Shown here piece after piece: positions 5,702 to 7,585 of a stretch of DNA of 7,585 bases. Position 1 is the stretch's first letter; each line of letters opens with the position of its first letter. The notes beneath the pieces were generated by a model. It saw nothing but the letters and a program-made list of their open reading frames with translations, searched no databases and had not been told where the DNA came from. The stretch covers positions 1-7,585 of the forward strand of contig DAIEQM010000047.1 of NCBI GenBank assembly GCA_027347685.1, given 5' to 3'. Source of the DNA: UBA5941 sp021824385. GTDB taxonomy: Bacteria > Patescibacteriota > Microgenomatia > UBA8517. A program made the translations under genes and the position numbers.

Positions 5702-6640
5702 CTATGCCATTGATTGGAGTGCTTTAATGCGATCGGCAACAGGCGGATGCGTATTGAATAATCCAGAAAGCCAGTTTACCGCTCGCTTATCACCCTGTTT
5801 AAACGGATTCACAATATATAAGTGAGCAGTTGCCTTATTAGCAGCCTCAAGGGGTTCTTGATCAGCTGAAATCTTTTTGAGAGCAGAAATGAGACCGCTT
5901 GGCTGACGAGTAATGGCAACCGATCCTGCATCAGCCATAAATTCCCGTCGTCTTGAAATGGCAAGTTGTATGAGTGTTGCAATAATTGGAGAGAGTATTG
6001 CAAAAACGATTCCGAGAAGCATAATCACAGCTCCCATTTGCCCACCATTATCGTCATCAGAGCGTCTCCGACCTCCACCCCAAAAACTCACACGAAGTAA
6101 CCAGTCAGCCAGCAGAGCCAGAGAACCCACCATAATAGAAACAATAGACATAAGCCGAGTGTCATAATTTCTAACGTGAGTAAGTTCATGTGCAATAACT
6201 CCTTCAAGTTCAGTTCGGTTTAATATTTGGAGTATCCCGGTAGTTGCGCAAACCGCGGCATGATTCGGGTCACGGCCGGTTGCGAAAGCATTGGGAGCAG
6301 TGTCATCAATCACGTAGAGAGCAGGCATCGGAATTCCAGATCCGATTGCCAAGTTTTCGGTAACGGTATAAAAATCAAAATACTGTTTTTTGTTTGCTGG
6401 GTGAGCTCCACTTAATCCAAGAACTATTTTGTCACTAAACCAGTACGAGCCAAAACTTAAAGAACCTGAAACAATAAACGCAAGGCCTACACTCCCCAGT
6501 CCTCCCGTATCATATCCCAGATAGTAAGACATCGCTTGGCTCAATACGTATACGCTTACGAGCACAAACAGGAAAAACCCTGCCACAACAGCAAGGCTTT
6601 TCCACTTATTTGCGGACTGAACTTCGTAAATATTTTTCAT
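5702..6640 (-). CDS. htpX: HtpX-family membrane zinc metalloprotease (M48)
   Basis: HtpX degrades misfolded or damaged membrane proteins. The 312-residue protein starts MKNIYEVQSANKWKS, the classic N-terminus of this family (x-x-x-Y-E-x-x-x-A-N-K). Hydrophobic segments fall at about 16-38, 48-67, 163-185 and 203-228. The zinc site is HELTH (151-155) in GVIAHELTHVRNYDTR, with Glu152 catalytic and the third ligand Glu233 in SRRREFMADAGSV. The family blocks NAFATGRDPNHAAVCATTGIL (117-137) and FNTHPPVADRI (295-305) are present, so the enzyme looks intact. I chose the ATG at 6640; the frame stays open to a TTG at 6649, which would add only three residues. It follows lemA after a 10-nt gap with no clear ribosome binding site, so the two are very likely cotranscribed. 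No T-rich terminator is visible right after it. Confidence 0.94.
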   Translation of the reverse strand: MKNIYEVQSANKWKSLAVVAGFFLFVLVSVYVLSQAMSYYLGYDTGGLGSVGLAFIVSGSLSFGSYWFSDKIVLGLSGAHPANKKQYFDFYTVTENLAIGSGIPMPALYVIDDTAPNAFATGRDPNHAAVCATTGILQILNRTELEGVIAHELTHVRNYDTRLMSIVSIMVGSLALLADWLLRVSFWGGGRRRSDDDNGGQMGAVIMLLGIVFAILSPIIATLIQLAISRRREFMADAGSVAITRQPSGLISALKKISADQEPLEAANKATAHLYIVNPFKQGDKRAVNWLSGLFNTHPPVADRIKALQSMA

Positions 6641-6650
6641 GAAACTCAAA

Positions 6651-7235
6651 TTACAAAGAAATCTTTGGCGTCTTCATATCAGCGGCGCTCATGGCGTTCG
6701 CGTCAGCTTCATTTTCCATAATCATTCCTTTCAATTCGGTAACACCAGCCATGTTTGCAATAATACTGCTTGGAAACGTGACTCGTTTTACGTTGTAATC
6801 AGCAGTTAAATCGATGAGTAGACGGCGAGAATACATAATTTTATCAGCGGTATCTCTGAGTTCTTCCATGAGAGGTGTTACGACTTCTGCGCCTTTAATC
6901 TCAGGATTGCTTTCAACAGCAATCTTAATTTGAGGTAACAATTGCGCAACTTTACTCCCAGCATCCGACATCTTTTGAAGATTTCCAGATTTTACGGCTG
7001 CTGAAACATCTTTTCGAGCATCAGTTAGCGCGGTAAAAATTCCTTTTTCATGAGTAAGGTACCCTTTTGCAGCAGCTTCAAGGTTCGGAATCAAATCTGC
7101 TTGACGTTTCAATTGATTGCCAATTTCTTGAATTGCAGCTTTAACACGAGCTTGAGTTGATACAAAAAAGTTGTATGTGGATATACCCCAAAAGGCTACC
7201 AGCACCAGAAGACCAATTACTATTAATAGTGGCAT
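6651..7235 (-). CDS. lemA: LemA family protein
   Basis: This is a 194-residue protein with one N-terminal membrane helix (about residues 2-25, PLLIVIGLLVLVAFWGIS then YNFF) and a long helical domain outside it. LemA family signs are the helix containing QLKRQADLIPNLEAAAKGYLTHEKGIF (41-67), KVAQLLPQIKIAVESNPEIKG (95-115) and the C-terminal block YSRRLLIDLTADYN...VTFPSSIIANMAG (135-164), which corresponds to the Y-N-x...F-P-x-x-x-x-A block of the family. Its biochemical role is not settled in general; neighbourhood with htpX suggests a shared envelope-stress task, an inference from context. The ATG at 7235 is fixed by a strong Shine-Dalgarno 5 nt upstream. It is the first gene of the lemA-htpX unit, 36 nt from the end of the PolX-type gene. 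Confidence 0.94.
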   Translation of the reverse strand: MPLLIVIGLLVLVAFWGISTYNFFVSTQARVKAAIQEIGNQLKRQADLIPNLEAAAKGYLTHEKGIFTALTDARKDVSAAVKSGNLQKMSDAGSKVAQLLPQIKIAVESNPEIKGAEVVTPLMEELRDTADKIMYSRRLLIDLTADYNVKRVTFPSSIIANMAGVTELKGMIMENEADANAMSAADMKTPKISL

Positions 7236-7240
7236 AAAAT

Positions 7241-7247
7241 CACCTCC
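7241..7247 (-). promoter_or_regulatory. Strong ribosome binding site of lemA
   Basis: On the minus strand GGAGGTG (7247-7241) stands 5 nt (ATTTT) before the lemA ATG at 7235. With the following AT it matches the anti-Shine-Dalgarno sequence over nine bases (GGAGGTGAT). Confidence 0.85.
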
Positions 7248-7257
7248 ATTTGTGTAT

Positions 7258-7266
7258 ATTCTAGCA
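7258..7266 (-). promoter_or_regulatory. Extended -10 promoter of lemA-htpX
   Basis: On the minus strand TGCTAGAAT (7266-7258) is an extended -10 element: TG, one base, then TAGAAT (5 of 6 to TATAAT). No good -35 stands 16-18 nt upstream, which fits an extended -10 promoter. Transcription would start near 7251, leaving a short leader that holds the ribosome binding site. The upstream part overlaps the last codons of the PolX-type gene. Confidence 0.5.
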
Positions 7267-7271
7267 TACGG

Positions 7272-7585
7272 TTATCGTATCATACGTTCGAATTCTGAGA
7301 GAGTGCTGGTGTTTACAATGTCTTTGGGAGTTGCCCAGCCACGTCTCGCTACCCACACGCCAAACTTCATATTAGATAACCCTTCAACGTGATGTGAATC
7401 TGTACCCAATGTCATTTTCACACCGTATTTCACAGCCTGCTTAACTAAAACATCTGGTAAATCAAGTCGGTGCGGATCGGCATTTATTTCTATCCATTTA
7501 TTGTTCTTCAATGCATAGTCAAAAATAATTTCCCAATCAAGATTCACGCTTTCTCTCTTATTCAAGAGTCTTCCCGTCGGATGAG
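7272..7585 (-). CDS. polX: PolX-type PHP domain protein, C-terminal part (cut by window edge)
   Basis: The frame runs in from the right edge and ends with TAA at 7274-7272, giving 104 visible residues. They begin HPTGRLL, then show WIEINADPHRLDLPDV, the block GVKMTLGTDSHHVEGLSNM, and FGVWVARRGWATPKDIVNT near the end. These match the C-terminal end of the PHP domain of PolX DNA polymerases (HPTGRLL, E-I-N-A-x-P-x-R-L-D-L, T-D-x-H, A-R-R-G-W). The His, Glu, Asp and His in these blocks are metal ligands of the PHP 3'-5' exonuclease/phosphoesterase site. A TTG at 7565 is not the start, because the frame continues with family residues upstream of it. Whether a polymerase-beta-like domain precedes the PHP domain cannot be seen; a stand-alone PHP protein is the alternative. 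Confidence 0.85.
   Translation of the reverse strand, partial: HPTGRLLNKRESVNLDWEIIFDYALKNNKWIEINADPHRLDLPDVLVKQAVKYGVKMTLGTDSHHVEGLSNMKFGVWVARRGWATPKDIVNTSTLSEFERMIR

Noticed and set aside
7265..7286. ATACG/CGTAT repeats as the terminator of the PolX-type gene
   Set aside because: The stems are only 5 bp and no T run follows on the minus strand, so it does not qualify as an intrinsic terminator.
1..7585. CRISPR array, tRNA gene or defence island
   Set aside because: No regularly spaced repeats, no cloverleaf with a conserved T-loop, and no nuclease, helicase or toxin-antitoxin pair were seen; the genes are mostly housekeeping.

Overview
The window looks like a piece of chromosome from a bacterium with a compact, rather AT-rich genome. 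The best guess is a member of the Candidate Phyla Radiation (Patescibacteria), perhaps a Microgenomates-type lineage. The reasons are the short intergenic gaps, the gatCAB operon with 4-nt gene overlaps, the frequent absence of Shine-Dalgarno sequences, and the mix of a LemA/HtpX pair, a PolX-type PHP protein and an IS1595-type transposase. The lineage is an inference from gene content and style; no marker gene settles it. UGA is used as a stop (gatC and gatA both end in TGA inside ATGA overlaps), so the UGA-glycine code of SR1/Gracilibacteria does not apply.

Layout, left to right. (1) Positions 1-108, minus strand: the first 36 codons of an IS1595-type transposase, cut by the window edge, with its own promoter. 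(2) Positions 221-847, plus strand: lexA, the SOS repressor, divergent from the transposase. (3) A hairpin at 849-869, which works best as terminator of the leftward operon that converges on lexA. (4) Positions 5267 down to 1006, minus strand: gatC, gatA, an MFS-type membrane transporter and gatB, packed with overlaps of 4, 4 and a gap of 1 nt. About 137 nt of leader-like space between gatB and the terminator may hold a tiny cysteine-rich protein. (5) Positions 5364-5657, plus strand: a 97-residue protein of unknown function that looks like a single beta-sandwich domain, with a good promoter, a near-perfect ribosome binding site and its own terminator. (6) Positions 7235 down to 5702, minus strand: lemA and htpX, a membrane protein and a membrane zinc protease that often travel together. 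(7) Positions 7585 down to 7272, minus strand: the C-terminal end of a PolX-type PHP-domain protein, cut by the right edge.

Functionally, GatCAB makes Gln-tRNA(Gln) and/or Asn-tRNA(Asn) by transamidation, LexA controls the DNA damage response, PolX acts in base excision repair, and LemA/HtpX belong to envelope quality control. Most of this is ordinary housekeeping. The points that stand out are the transporter gene locked by overlaps inside the gatCAB operon, the transposase end abutting the lexA promoter, the unknown 97-residue protein, and the possible cysteine-rich micro-ORF after gatB. I found no CRISPR array, tRNA, rRNA or clear new defence system.
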